From Gracilimonas sp040117685 (GTDB lineage Bacteria > Bacteroidota > Rhodothermia > Balneolales > Balneolaceae): a DNA stretch of 64,000 bases. The stretch covers positions 129,065-193,064 of the forward strand of contig NZ_JBEDYP020000009.1 of NCBI RefSeq assembly GCF_040117685.2. The letters run 5' to 3'. Below are positions 54,892 through 63,979 of this stretch, piece after piece (the first letter of the stretch is position 1; each line of letters starts with the position of its first letter). The notes beneath the pieces were generated by a model that saw only the letters and a list, made by a program, of their open reading frames with translations, ran no database searches and was not told the origin of the DNA. The position numbers were made by a program, and so were the translations under genes.

Positions 54892-54912
54892 TCGCCGTCT
54901 ACACTATAAGTT

Positions 54913-55362
54913 TTACACCAAAGTTAATGATCCACCAGCTGCTTCTACCTTTTCACTGGCAGACTTACTTGCGGCATGTACTTCAATTTCAATTTTATGT
55001 TCTAGTTCACCACGTCCGAGAAGTTTAACTTTTTCTCCTTCGCTAGCCAAACCGGAATTGATTAATTCATCCAGCGTAATTGTTTTGTTCAGCTTTCCGG
55101 CTTCAATAAACTCGCTAACCGTGTGTACATTAATTACACGGTATTCTTTGCGGTTTATATTAGTGAAACCAAATTTTGGCAAACGTCGCTGAAGGGGCAT
55201 TTGACCACCTTCGAACCAGGCACGTTGCTTGTGACCAGAACGAGATTTCTGTCCGTTATGTCCACGGCCAGATTGCTCTCCACGTCCGGAACCTTGTCCA
55301 CGTCCCACACGCTTGGTGTTTTTCTGATTTGGGATCGGTGCTTTTAAATTGCTTAAGTCCAT
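54913..55362 (-). CDS. rplO: 50S ribosomal protein L15
   Basis: 149 residues from ATG 55362 (MDLSNLKAPIPNQ); a TTG two codons upstream is not needed. GRGQGSGRGEQSGRGHNGQKSRSG glycine-rich segment and the FEGGQMPLQRRLPKFGF motif are typical. It follows rpsE after only 18 nt, so rpmD (L30), normally in between, is missing. Confidence 0.97.
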   Translation of the reverse strand: MDLSNLKAPIPNQKNTKRVGRGQGSGRGEQSGRGHNGQKSRSGHKQRAWFEGGQMPLQRRLPKFGFTNINRKEYRVINVHTVSEFIEAGKLNKTITLDELINSGLASEGEKVKLLGRGELEHKIEIEVHAASKSASEKVEAAGGSLTLV

Positions 55363-55380
55363 CGTCAAATTCTTTAGATA

Positions 55381-55905
55381 TTATCCTTCAAATACTTTGT
55401 TCAGAGAAATATCTCTTCTCTGTGCAACTTCAACAGGATCAGTCAATTCTTTCAGAGCAGTAAAAGCTGCTTTCACCATATTATGGGGATTTGAAGAACC
55501 CTGAGATTTAGATAAAATATTGTGTACACCTGCAACGTCAAGCAGAGCTTTAACAGCACCACCTGCAATTACACCCGTACCTTCAGCGGCCGGACGTAAC
55601 AATACTTTTCCGGCACCTGCTTTACCAACTATAGGATGGTAAATACTTTTCGTTTTGGTTAAAGGTACGCGGATCAGGTTTTTCTTGGCATTATCAAAGC
55701 CTTTCTGGATAGCATCCGAAACTTCATTTGCTTTTCCAAGTCCATGTCCACATACACCGTCACCGTCTCCAACTACTACAATAGCGTTGAAACTAAAACG
55801 ACGTCCACCCTTCACAACTTTGGCTACACGATTAACGTGAACCAATTTCTCTTCAAGGTTCAGGTTTGCAGCAGGTATAGATTGTTTTCTTCTTATTTTA
55901 GGCAT
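55381..55905 (-). CDS. rpsE: 30S ribosomal protein S5
   Basis: 174 residues. Double-stranded-RNA-binding-like N-terminal domain (EEKLVHVNRVAKVVKGGRRFSF) and C-terminal domain with VLLRPAAEGTGVIAGG. Accuracy-related 30S protein. Confidence 0.98.
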   Translation of the reverse strand: MPKIRRKQSIPAANLNLEEKLVHVNRVAKVVKGGRRFSFNAIVVVGDGDGVCGHGLGKANEVSDAIQKGFDNAKKNLIRVPLTKTKSIYHPIVGKAGAGKVLLRPAAEGTGVIAGGAVKALLDVAGVHNILSKSQGSSNPHNMVKAAFTALKELTDPVEVAQRRDISLNKVFEG

Positions 55906-55922
55906 TGTTTATCCCAATTCAA

Positions 55923-56261
55923 TTAAAAGTCTAATCCACCATCGCGGGCGCCTTCAGCAGCAGCCTTCACGATGCCGTGATATTTATAACCACTTCGGTC
56001 AAATACCACTTTATTAATTCCTTTGTCCTGAGCGAGTTTTGCAATTTCAGACCCTGCTTCTTTTGCATTGTCAACACCGGTATCGGCTTTTGAGGCTGCA
56101 AGTGTTACACCGTCAAGGTCGTTTACCAATTGCAGATAGGTGTATTTATTACTTTTGAATACGCTCAATCTTGGACGCTCGGCTGTACCTTTTATGGTAG
56201 AACGGATACGTCTTCTGATCTTACTTCTTCGCTCTATTTTCTTTTGTTGTCTTTTATCCAT
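55923..56261 (-). CDS. rplR: 50S ribosomal protein L18
   Basis: 112 residues. Basic N-terminus, RPRLSVFKSNKYTYLQLVND and the C-terminal DRSGYKYHGIVKAAAEGARDGGLDF signature. Binds 5S rRNA. Confidence 0.98.
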   Translation of the reverse strand: MDKRQQKKIERRSKIRRRIRSTIKGTAERPRLSVFKSNKYTYLQLVNDLDGVTLAASKADTGVDNAKEAGSEIAKLAQDKGINKVVFDRSGYKYHGIVKAAAEGARDGGLDF

Positions 56262-56272
56262 TATTCAAACCT

Positions 56273-56827
56273 CTATTTAGCAGCTGATTTACCGGCTTTA
56301 CGACGAACCTGCTCACCCAGATATCTGATTCCTTTACCTTTGTAGGGCTCAGGTTTTCTGAATGATCTGATTTTAGCAGAAATCTGTCCTACCAATTCTT
56401 TGTCAACTCCGGAGATAACAAGGATAGGGTTTTTACCAGACTTGGTATCCACTTCCATATCAATTCCTTCCGGTGGCACAAAGAAAATCGGGTGAGAGTA
56501 ACCCAGGTTCAATTCCAATACATCGCCATTCATAGCGGCACGGAATCCAACGCCAATGATTTCTAATTTTTTAGTGTAGCCTTCCGATACACCAACCACT
56601 GCATTATTCACAAGGGAACGAAACAGACCATGAAGAGCACGGTGCTCTTTCTGGTCAGTAGCTCTTTTAATCAAAAGCTCATTTTCATTCTTTTCAATTG
56701 TAATTTCCGGGTGAATTCGGAGTGTGTTGGTTCCTTTTTCTCCTTTAAAAGTTGCGATGTTATCAGCACTAATGCTGAACTCAACTTTATCAGAAATAGG
56801 TACCGGTAAATTTCCAATTCGAGACAT
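56273..56827 (-). CDS. rplF: 50S ribosomal protein L6
   Basis: 184 residues. MSRIGNLPVPISDKV start, two repeated L6 domains, and the C-terminal signature PEPYKGKGIRYLGEQVRRKAGK. Confidence 0.98.
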   Translation of the reverse strand: MSRIGNLPVPISDKVEFSISADNIATFKGEKGTNTLRIHPEITIEKNENELLIKRATDQKEHRALHGLFRSLVNNAVVGVSEGYTKKLEIIGVGFRAAMNGDVLELNLGYSHPIFFVPPEGIDMEVDTKSGKNPILVISGVDKELVGQISAKIRSFRKPEPYKGKGIRYLGEQVRRKAGKSAAK

Positions 56828-56844
56828 AGTTCAAAAACTGTTTA

Positions 56845-57237
56845 TTAATAAATGGTGCACAAAATCTCGCCGCCTACATTAAGCTTGCGAGCTTCTTTAT
56901 CGGTCATTACACCTTTTGATGTTGAAAGAATCACAATTCCCAGGCCATTTTGAGCACGCGGCACTTCATCGCCACCTTTATATACTCGTAAACCCGGCTT
57001 AGAGAGTCTTTTCATTTGTCGGATTACAGGATGTCCGTAAGAGTCATATTTCAGAAACATACGGATGATACCTTGCTTACCGTCTTCAATATCAATGTAT
57101 TTCGAGATATATCCTTTATCAGCCAGAATCTTAGTCATGGCTCGCTTCAGTTTAGAAGCGGGGATATCTACTCTGCGATGCCCGGCTTGTTGGGCATTCC
57201 TAATTCGTGTTAAATAATCTGCAATAGGATCAGTCAT
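56845..57237 (-). CDS. rpsH: 30S ribosomal protein S8
   Basis: 130 residues. DPIADYLTRIRNA start and the C-terminal GLGIVILSTSKGVMTDKEA signature. 16S central-domain binder. Confidence 0.98.
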   Translation of the reverse strand: MTDPIADYLTRIRNAQQAGHRRVDIPASKLKRAMTKILADKGYISKYIDIEDGKQGIIRMFLKYDSYGHPVIRQMKRLSKPGLRVYKGGDEVPRAQNGLGIVILSTSKGVMTDKEARKLNVGGEILCTIY

Positions 57238-57254
57238 CGATTCCTTAGTTAAAT

Positions 57255-57524
57255 TTACCAGCTTGCTTTTCTTACGCCAGGAATCTTACCTGCAAGGGCA
57301 AGTTCACGAAACTTGATTCGTGAGATTCCATATTTACCAACATAACCACGGCTTCTGCCAGTGATACTGCATCGGTTACGAACCCGTGTAGGGCTTGCAT
57401 CACGAGGCAGTTTTTGCAGGCCTTCATAGTCGCCGGCTTCTTTCAGCTTACGACGCTTTTCGGCGTACTTCTTTACAGTTTCTTTTCTTTTTTTGTTACG
57501 TGCTATCCAAGCTTTCTTAGCCAT
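57255..57524 (-). CDS. rpsN: 30S ribosomal protein S14 (long, zinc-free type)
   Basis: 89 residues from ATG 57524 (MAKKAWIARNKKRKETV). The RNRCSITGRSRGYVGKYGISRI motif is that of the long S14; the CxxC zinc motifs of the short form are absent. A longer in-frame reading to 57635 overlaps rplE and is rejected. Confidence 0.97.
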   Translation of the reverse strand: MAKKAWIARNKKRKETVKKYAEKRRKLKEAGDYEGLQKLPRDASPTRVRNRCSITGRSRGYVGKYGISRIKFRELALAGKIPGVRKASW

Positions 57525-57537
57525 AATAGAATATCTC

Positions 57538-58089
57538 TTAGTTTCTCGTTTTAAATGGCATTCCAAGATGCTTAAGCAGAGCATAAGCTTCTTCGTCTGT
57601 CTCAGCAGAAGTAACAAAAGTAACGTCCATACCATGTACTTTTGAAACTTTATCAGTGTCTATTTCCGGGAAAATGGTATGCTCTTTGATACCGAGGGTA
57701 TAATTTCCACGGCCATCAAAACTTTTATCCGGAACGCCCTGGAAGTCACGTGTTCTTGGCAGTGCCAAATTCACGAGTCGGTCCAGAAATTCGAACATAA
57801 TGCGTTGTCGAAGGGTAACTTTACAGCCAATTGGCATCCCTTCTCGAAGCTTAAAGTTCGAAATAGACTTTTTAGCTTTGGTTGTAACCGGCTGTTGCCC
57901 GGTTATCGCAGCCACGTTATCTACAACCGTATCCAAAACTTTCTTATCGGTTATAGCGTCACCTACGCCTACGTTAATTACGATTTTTTGAAGTTTGGGT
58001 ATGGCCATTGGGTTATCATACTCAAACTCTTCGCGCAATTTGTCGCGAATTTCATCTTTGTAAAGTGTATATAATCTTGCTTCAGCCAT
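57538..58089 (-). CDS. rplE: 50S ribosomal protein L5
   Basis: 183 residues. NPMAIPKLQKIVINVGVG motif, GMPIGCKVTLR and the C-terminal VTFVTSAETDEEA. Binds 5S rRNA with L18. Confidence 0.98.
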   Translation of the reverse strand: MAEARLYTLYKDEIRDKLREEFEYDNPMAIPKLQKIVINVGVGDAITDKKVLDTVVDNVAAITGQQPVTTKAKKSISNFKLREGMPIGCKVTLRQRIMFEFLDRLVNLALPRTRDFQGVPDKSFDGRGNYTLGIKEHTIFPEIDTDKVSKVHGMDVTFVTSAETDEEAYALLKHLGMPFKTRN

Positions 58090-58104
58090 TGCTATGTATC
58101 TGCG

Positions 58105-58458
58105 TTATTTGTCCAGCATTTCGCCACTTGTTTTGGCGTAACGAACCCAACGGCCATTGCCGTCTTCTTCAATTCGTTTACGACCAACACGGGTAGGTTC
58201 GTCAGTAGTCGGGTCAATAACCATTACATTTGAAATGTGAATGGAACCCTCTTTTTTCAGACGTCCACCTTGTGGATTATCCTGGGTTGGCTTTTCATGA
58301 TGGGTTTTCATGTTGATTCCCTCAACGAGCACACGCTCTTTCTTTGGGAATACCATCAATACACGGCCTCTTTTTCCTTTGTCGTTACCGGCGATTACTA
58401 AAACATCATCGCCTTTCTTAACGTGTAATTTCTTTTGTTTGTTGAACCTGCGTGGCAT
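58105..58458 (-). CDS. rplX: 50S ribosomal protein L24
   Basis: 117 residues. KOW motif (VKKGDDVLVIAGNDKGKRGRV) at about 14-34, then EGINMKTHHEKP and the C-terminal TRVGRKRIEEDG. Assembly-initiating 50S protein. Confidence 0.98.
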   Translation of the reverse strand: MPRRFNKQKKLHVKKGDDVLVIAGNDKGKRGRVLMVFPKKERVLVEGINMKTHHEKPTQDNPQGGRLKKEGSIHISNVMVIDPTTDEPTRVGRKRIEEDGNGRWVRYAKTSGEMLDK

Positions 58459-58473
58459 ACTCTAATTCCTTTT

Positions 58474-58842
58474 TTAAAGTACTTCCGGTGCAAGCGACAC
58501 GATTCTCATGAAGCTTTTTTCACGAAGCTCTCTGGCAACAGGGCCAAAAATACGTGTACCTACCGGTTCTTGATCTTTGTTAATGATAACCGCAGCATTT
58601 TCATCAAAACGGATGTAACTGCCATCCCGCCTGCGGTATTCTTTTCGTGTTCGTACAATAACGGCTTTTACAACGTCACCTTTTTTGACGTTTCCACCTG
58701 GTATTGCTGTTTTCACAGATGCGGAAATCAAATCACCTACACGTGCATATCGGCGGCGGGAATCTCCCAGCACTTTGATACACATCAGCTTTCTTGCGCC
58801 GCTGTTATCTGCTACATTTAATGTCGTATTAGTTTGAACCAT
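58474..58842 (-). CDS. rplN: 50S ribosomal protein L14
   Basis: 122 residues. MVQTNTTLNVADNSGARKLMCIKVLGDSRRRYA start and the GTRIFGPVARELR signature. Standard position. Confidence 0.98.
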   Translation of the reverse strand: MVQTNTTLNVADNSGARKLMCIKVLGDSRRRYARVGDLISASVKTAIPGGNVKKGDVVKAVIVRTRKEYRRRDGSYIRFDENAAVIINKDQEPVGTRIFGPVARELREKSFMRIVSLAPEVL

Positions 58843-58866
58843 CGCTAATTCCTAATGCTCTATTCG

Positions 58867-59130
58867 TTACTTAGCTTTTTCGACGATTTCTACCAATCGC
58901 CATGATTTACGCTTTGATAGCGGTCGTGTAGACATGATCTGCACGGTATCGCCAACACTGGCTTCGTTCTTCTCATCGTGCGCCATGTATTTCGTCGTTT
59001 TGGTAATATACTTTCCGTAAATGGAGTGTTTTACCTGACGATCTACTGCAACAGTGATACTTTTGTCCATGCTGTTGCTAACTACACGTCCTACTCGTTC
59101 TCGTCTTTGGGCTCTTTCTGTTTGTGCCAT
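58867..59130 (-). CDS. rpsQ: 30S ribosomal protein S17
   Basis: 87 residues. OB-fold with GRVVSNSMDKSITVAV and the GDTVQIMSTRPLSKRKSWRLV signature. Confidence 0.98.
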   Translation of the reverse strand: MAQTERAQRRERVGRVVSNSMDKSITVAVDRQVKHSIYGKYITKTTKYMAHDEKNEASVGDTVQIMSTRPLSKRKSWRLVEIVEKAK

Positions 59131-59146
59131 AATTTAAATCCTTTGC

Positions 59147-59344
59147 TTATTCAGCACTACTTTTTTCATTAATAATGGTCTCCAATCTGGCAACCTCTCT
59201 TCGGTGGTTTCGTAGTCTGGCCGGGTTTTCAAGCTGTCCGGTTACTGACTTCGAAAATCGAAGGTTTTGTAGTACATCACGCTCATCTTTCAAGCGAGCT
59301 TGTAATTCAGTAAGTGTCAAATCTCTTAATTCGTGCGCTTTCAT
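59147..59344 (-). CDS. rpmC: 50S ribosomal protein L29
   Basis: 65 residues. Two-helix hairpin protein: ELRDLTLTELQARLKDERDVLQNLRF and NPARLRNHRREVARLETII. Starts 1 nt after the rplP stop. Confidence 0.97.
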   Translation of the reverse strand: MKAHELRDLTLTELQARLKDERDVLQNLRFSKSVTGQLENPARLRNHRREVARLETIINEKSSAE

Positions 59345-59345
59345 C

Positions 59346-59768
59346 TTATCCTCCCTGGTAGTCTCGTCGAACTACGAACTTGGTTTTGATAGGTAACTTA
59401 TGCGCAGCACGTCTTAAAGCTTCTTTGGCGCGTTCTTCGTTTACACCGGCAATCTCAAAGAGAATACGTCCGGGTTTTACAACCGCTACCCAATGATCCA
59501 AAGCACCTTTACCTTTACCCATTCGGGTTTCAGCCGGTTTACTTGTCATAGGGCGATCCGGGAAAATCCGGATAAACGTTTGCCCGTCACGCTGCAACGA
59601 TCGTGCAATGGCGATACGGCAAGCTTCAATTTGGCGTGAAGTAATGAACTTCGGCTCAAGAGCTTTCAGTCCAAAATCACCAAAGTTAATAATGTGGCCA
59701 CGTTGTGCGTTGCCTTTCAGCTTGTCGCGATGAACACGGCGTCTCTGAACTCGTTTTGGTTCTAACAT
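59346..59768 (-). CDS. rplP: 50S ribosomal protein L16
   Basis: 140 residues. MLEPKRVQRRRVHR start and the KPAETRMGKGKGALDHWVAVVKPGRILFEI region close to the A site. Confidence 0.98.
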   Translation of the reverse strand: MLEPKRVQRRRVHRDKLKGNAQRGHIINFGDFGLKALEPKFITSRQIEACRIAIARSLQRDGQTFIRIFPDRPMTSKPAETRMGKGKGALDHWVAVVKPGRILFEIAGVNEERAKEALRRAAHKLPIKTKFVVRRDYQGG

Positions 59769-59777
59769 CGTTTCTTA

Positions 59778-60533
59778 TTAACTGTTTTTATTAGATCGAT
59801 TTCTGTTTCTGCTGCGTCGGCGGCTTCTGCGTCCTCTGTCATCTCCGCCTTTACCCCGGCCTGAGTCAGAATCCTGACGCGTTTGAGTTCCCGGCGTCAG
59901 ATCAACATCACCAATAATTTCACCTTTGAAAATCCAAACGGTAACCCCTATAGATCCATAAATGGTGTTTGAAGTAGATGATGCATAATCAATGTCGGCA
60001 CGTAAAGTGTGCAGAGGAATCTGCCCTTCTTTGTACTGTTCGGTTCGGGCCATTTCAGCACCACCGAGTCGGCCGGCACAGCGAACTTTAATACCTTTGG
60101 CGCCCATTCTCATAGCTGATGCAATCGCTGTTTTCATTGCTCTACGGAATGAAACACGAGCTTGAAGCTGCTGAGCAATATTCTGAGCAACCAAACTGGC
60201 ATCCAGCTCAGGGCGTTTGATTTCACTTACGTTAATCTGTACTTCTTTACTGGTGATTTTCTTGAGCTCTTCACGAAGCAATTCAATTTGCTCACCGCCT
60301 TTACCGATGATAACACCGGGGCGACTTGTGCGTAGCGTTAACAGAATTCGCTTTGGGGTACGTTCAATAATTACGTTTGAAAGACCGCCATTACGAAGTC
60401 TTGTGTGCAAATACTCGCGAAGTTTTTCGTCTTCAACGATGAGAGCCGGTTGGTTCTCTTCAGAAAACCAGTTGGAATCCCATCCGCGAATAATGCCTAA
60501 TCTAAAACCAGTTGGATTTGTTTTCTGTCCCAA
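59778..60533 (-). CDS. rpsC: 30S ribosomal protein S3
   Basis: 251 residues. MGQKTNPTGFRLGIIRGWDSNW start, KH domain (GVIIGKGGEQIE) and C-terminal domain. The last 35 residues form an Arg/Ser/Asn-rich tail (SRRRSRNRNRSNK) longer than in E. coli. Confidence 0.98.
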   Translation of the reverse strand: MGQKTNPTGFRLGIIRGWDSNWFSEENQPALIVEDEKLREYLHTRLRNGGLSNVIIERTPKRILLTLRTSRPGVIIGKGGEQIELLREELKKITSKEVQINVSEIKRPELDASLVAQNIAQQLQARVSFRRAMKTAIASAMRMGAKGIKVRCAGRLGGAEMARTEQYKEGQIPLHTLRADIDYASSTSNTIYGSIGVTVWIFKGEIIGDVDLTPGTQTRQDSDSGRGKGGDDRGRRSRRRSRNRNRSNKNS

Positions 60534-60545
60534 GGTATTGTTCGT

Positions 60546-60923
60546 TTATTCGTTTACACTTTCTTGATCACGCTTGGCCACTTTTACTGTAATGTGGCAT
60601 GAGCGTTTGTTAATGCGATGAGCTCTACCCATCGGTGCCGGCTGAATTCTTTTCAGCGTTACGCCTTCATCAACGTAAATTTCCTTTATTACAAGGTCTT
60701 CATTATCAAAGCGCTCTTCCTGAAATTTGTCTCTCAAATTTGCAGCTGCCGACTTTATCACCTTAATCACATCTTCTGCAGATGCTTTTTTGGTGAATTC
60801 GAGTCTTTTAATCGCTTTGTCTACTTGTTCACCACGAACAGCATCCGCTACAAGGCGAACCTTGCGAGGAGCTCTCCTCAAATGCTTTTGTACTGCGCGT
60901 GCTTCTAAAACTGGAGTATCCAT
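60546..60923 (-). CDS. rplV: 50S ribosomal protein L22
   Basis: 125 residues. LRRAPRKVRLVADAVRG motif and the beta-hairpin (KRIQPAPMGRAHRINKRSCHI) that lines the exit tunnel. Confidence 0.98.
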   Translation of the reverse strand: MDTPVLEARAVQKHLRRAPRKVRLVADAVRGEQVDKAIKRLEFTKKASAEDVIKVIKSAAANLRDKFQEERFDNEDLVIKEIYVDEGVTLKRIQPAPMGRAHRINKRSCHITVKVAKRDQESVNE

Positions 60924-60941
60924 CTCTTAAATCCGATTAAA

Positions 60942-61214
60942 TTATTTAGCTGCTTTTTTCAATGGATGGCCACGAAATGTTCGTGTTGGAGCAAATTCAC
61001 CCAACTTATGGCCTACCATATTTTCAGTTATAAACACAGGGATAAATTGCTTACCGTTGTGAACTGCAAGAGTTAACCCCATAAAGTCTGGAGTAATCAT
61101 AGAACTACGTGACCAGGTTTTGATCACTTTCTTGCTTCCACTTTCATTAGCTTCATCGATTTTACGCTGAAGCTTGTAGTAAACAAAAGGCCCTTTTTTC
61201 AGTGAGCGTGGCAT
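60942..61214 (-). CDS. rpsS: 30S ribosomal protein S19
   Basis: 90 residues. MPRSLKKGPFV start, TWSRSSMI and the VHNGKQFIPVFITENMVGHKLGEFAPTRTF signature. Confidence 0.98.
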   Translation of the reverse strand: MPRSLKKGPFVYYKLQRKIDEANESGSKKVIKTWSRSSMITPDFMGLTLAVHNGKQFIPVFITENMVGHKLGEFAPTRTFRGHPLKKAAK

Positions 61215-61224
61215 ACGTTCTTAG

Positions 61225-62058
61225 TTATTTTTTCTTGGTTTTTCTTCTTCTTACGATGTACTTAGAAGACAACTTGTTTCTGTTTCTTGTCTTCTTACCC
61301 TTGGCGGATTGTCCCCATGGCGAACGCGGGTGTCCACCTGAAGCTTTTCCTTCACCACCACCCATTGGGTGATCAACAGGGTTCATAGCAACACCACGAG
61401 TTTGTGGTCTTCTGCCTTTCCATCTGCTTCTACCAGCTTTGGCAATAGTTGTATTCATATGATCCGGGTTGCTGGTGTTTCCTACGGTTGCGTAGCAACT
61501 GCCCAGGATCAACCGAACTTCTCCGGATGGAAGCTTCACACTTACATAACGGTCTTGCTTACCCAGTAGCTGTGCACTTGTACCGGCGCTTCTACAGAGT
61601 GTACCACCCTGCCCGGGCTTCAACTCAATATTGTGGATAAAGGTACCCGGAGGCATCTTCATCATTGGCAATGCATTACCTAAATCAGGAGCTGCATTTT
61701 CGCCGGCTACAATAGTGTCTCCAACTTTCAGTTTGTTCGGTGCAAGAATGTATCGACGCTCACCATCGGCATAAGCTACCAGTGCAATTCGAGCTGATCG
61801 GTTTGGATCGTACTCAATAGTTTGAACCGTGGCAGGCACATCATGTTTGTTACGCTTGAAATCGATTATACGATAGCGTCGTTTGTGCCCTCCGCCTCTG
61901 TGGCGAGAAGTGATACGTCCGTGTCTGTTTCGTCCACCGGAAGAATGTTTTCCAGCTAATAAAGCCTTCAATGGCTTATCAGTTGTAATTTCGTCGAATA
62001 CAGGAGCAATCCTGTGTCGAGTTCCCGGTGTAATTGGTTTTAATTTCTTAGTAGGCAT
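61225..62058 (-). CDS. rplB: 50S ribosomal protein L2
   Basis: 277 residues. RNRHGRITSRHRGGGHKRRYR near the N-terminus and the peptidyl-transferase-proximal motif MNPVDHPMGGGEGKASGGHPRSPWG (split here from about residue 225). Confidence 0.98.
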   Translation of the reverse strand: MPTKKLKPITPGTRHRIAPVFDEITTDKPLKALLAGKHSSGGRNRHGRITSRHRGGGHKRRYRIIDFKRNKHDVPATVQTIEYDPNRSARIALVAYADGERRYILAPNKLKVGDTIVAGENAAPDLGNALPMMKMPPGTFIHNIELKPGQGGTLCRSAGTSAQLLGKQDRYVSVKLPSGEVRLILGSCYATVGNTSNPDHMNTTIAKAGRSRWKGRRPQTRGVAMNPVDHPMGGGEGKASGGHPRSPWGQSAKGKKTRNRNKLSSKYIVRRRKTKKK

Positions 62059-62071
62059 TATTCTCTAATCC

Positions 62072-62359
62072 TTAAATTTCAGCAAAGAAATCAATTTCGC
62101 CTTCTTTGACCGTTACAATGGCTTTTTTCCAGACCTTAGTTCGGCCTCCCTGGTAACCGCTTCGTGTATATCTTCCCTTCGGTTTCGAAGGCATAATTGC
62201 GGTGTTTACCTTAGCCACTTTTACTCCCGGATAAGTAGCTTCAACAGCTTGCTTGATCTCGGGTTTAGTTGCATTCGTAGCAACTTCAAAAGTATACTTT
62301 CCAGCTTCCTGAAGCCGACTTAACTTTTCTGTAATTACAGGTCGTTTGATAATACTCAT
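62072..62359 (-). CDS. rplW: 50S ribosomal protein L23
   Basis: 95 residues. IKRPVITEKLSRLQEAGKYTFEV start and VNTAIMPSKPKGR loop. Docking site for chaperones at the tunnel exit. Overlaps rplD by ATGA. Confidence 0.98.
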   Translation of the reverse strand: MSIIKRPVITEKLSRLQEAGKYTFEVATNATKPEIKQAVEATYPGVKVAKVNTAIMPSKPKGRYTRSGYQGGRTKVWKKAIVTVKEGEIDFFAEI

Positions 62360-63006
62360 GCTGCAGCCTCTTCAGTTTTTCCTTCAATACTGTTTTCAAG
62401 TTTGGCAACCGCGCTTTCCTGAATAACAATTACATCAGCATTCATAATTTGGTATGTATTAGGCTTGTAGCCTTCCAATACCAGAACGCCGGGAATATTG
62501 CGGGCAGACTTGTAAACAATCATATCTGTTTCGCTTGTCAATATCAGGGCTTTTTTACCGGCAGCTTCAAAGGCAGCTAACATATCTGCTATCTGAGAAG
62601 TCTTCGGTTCATCAAATGAAAAATCCTGTACAACAATAATTCCTTCGTTCGCAGCTTTTAGAGACAAAGCAGACTTACGCGCCAGTTGACGAGTCTTCTT
62701 GTTCATCTTGAAGCTGTAATCACGGGGTTTAGGGCCAAAAACAGTTCCACCTTTACGAAGCAGTGGGGATTTGATATCTCCACGACGGGCATTACCTGTT
62801 CCTTTCTGGCGGTACATTTTCTTAGTACTACCGGTTACTTCGCTTCGCTCTTTAGTTTTTGCAGTACCCTGACGCTTGTTGGCCATATGTCGCCGAACGT
62901 CTTCATAAAGAACCGTTTCGTTAGGCTCGATGGCAAAAATAGCGTCGCTGAGTTCAGCCTTCTTGCTGCTTTTCTTTCCGTCTATTTTATATATATCTAA
63001 TTTCAT
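62356..63006 (-). CDS. rplD: 50S ribosomal protein L4
   Basis: 216 residues. RQGTAKTKERSEVTGSTKKMYRQKGTGNARRGDIKSP tunnel loop (near residues 44-80) and GGTVFGPKPRDYS. The short C-terminal tail is acidic. Confidence 0.98.
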   Translation of the reverse strand: MKLDIYKIDGKKSSKKAELSDAIFAIEPNETVLYEDVRRHMANKRQGTAKTKERSEVTGSTKKMYRQKGTGNARRGDIKSPLLRKGGTVFGPKPRDYSFKMNKKTRQLARKSALSLKAANEGIIVVQDFSFDEPKTSQIADMLAAFEAAGKKALILTSETDMIVYKSARNIPGVLVLEGYKPNTYQIMNADVIVIQESAVAKLENSIEGKTEEAAA

Positions 63007-63008
63007 GA

Positions 63009-63650
63009 CTAGTTGTTAACAGACGCTTTGTTATGAATTTCTACGTATCCGCCTTTTGGTCCGGGAATTGAGCCTGTCACTAAAACAACATTCGAATCTT
63101 CCAGAATCTTTGCAATGCTCAGATTTTTAATCTTTACACGCTCGTTTCCTGACTGACCGGCCATACGCATCCCTTTGAATACCCGGGATGGATCAGAAGC
63201 ATTACCGATAGCACCGGGTGCTCTTAATCGGTTGTGTTGCCCGTGAGTTGCATCACCAACACCACTAAAATTGTGGCGCTTGATAACACCGGTAAATCCA
63301 CGGCCTTTTGAGTTGGCTACCACATCAACAGTATCGCCTACAGCGAATACATCACTAATGTTGAGTTCGTCTCCAACGTCAAGTCCTTCAGGTATAAAAT
63401 CTCTGAACTCAACAACTTTGTACTTAGTGGAGACGCCGGCTTTATCAAAATGACCTTTAACGGCTTTGCTTACGTTTTTCTCTTTTTTGTCAAAAGCAGC
63501 TAACTGAACAGCTTTGTAGCCATCCGTCTCTTCTGTTTTGATCTGGGTAATAGCACAAGGTTCAATTTCAATAACGGTAACGGGAATATTTCGCCCCACG
63601 TTATCAAACACGCTTGTCATCCCAACTTTTTTTCCTATCAAACCACTCAT
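63009..63650 (-). CDS. rplC: 50S ribosomal protein L3
   Basis: 213 residues. GLIGKKVGMTSVFD start, KGRGFTGVIKRHNFSG and GNASDPSRVFKGMRMAGQ. An early 50S assembly protein. Starts 17 nt after the rpsJ stop. Confidence 0.98.
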   Translation of the reverse strand: MSGLIGKKVGMTSVFDNVGRNIPVTVIEIEPCAITQIKTEETDGYKAVQLAAFDKKEKNVSKAVKGHFDKAGVSTKYKVVEFRDFIPEGLDVGDELNISDVFAVGDTVDVVANSKGRGFTGVIKRHNFSGVGDATHGQHNRLRAPGAIGNASDPSRVFKGMRMAGQSGNERVKIKNLSIAKILEDSNVVLVTGSIPGPKGGYVEIHNKASVNN

Positions 63651-63667
63651 CGTGTTCGGGTCCTTTT

Positions 63668-63979
63668 CTAAACTTTAATTTCTACATCAACGCCGGAAGG
63701 TAATTCCAGCTTCATCAGCGCATCAACGGTTTGTGATCCGGTTGACAAAATATCGATCAGGCGCTTGTGAGATCTGTACTCAAATTGCTCCCTGGATTTT
63801 TTATCAACAAACACGGATTTGTTTACCGTGATGATGCTTTTACGGGTGGGTAGCGGGATGGGCCCCGAAACTACCGCACCAGTAGATTTCACAGTCTGAA
63901 TTATCTTTTCAGCTGATTTGTCGATCAGGTTATGATCGTATGACTTCAATTTGATCCTGATTTTTTGTTGTGTTGCCAC
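63668..63979 (-). CDS. rpsJ: 30S ribosomal protein S10
   Basis: 103 residues. The start is GTG at 63979 (ATQQKIRIKLKSYDH). The GPIPLPTRK loop and VDKKSREQFEYRSHKRLIDI are typical. It opens the visible S10-spc-alpha cluster. The remaining 21 nt to the window edge hold no identifiable gene. Confidence 0.97.
   Translation of the reverse strand: MATQQKIRIKLKSYDHNLIDKSAEKIIQTVKSTGAVVSGPIPLPTRKSIITVNKSVFVDKKSREQFEYRSHKRLIDILSTGSQTVDALMKLELPSGVDVEIKV

Noticed and set aside
57525..57635. 37-codon extension of rpsN
   Set aside because: It overlaps rplE in another frame; the conserved S14 start is ATG 57524.
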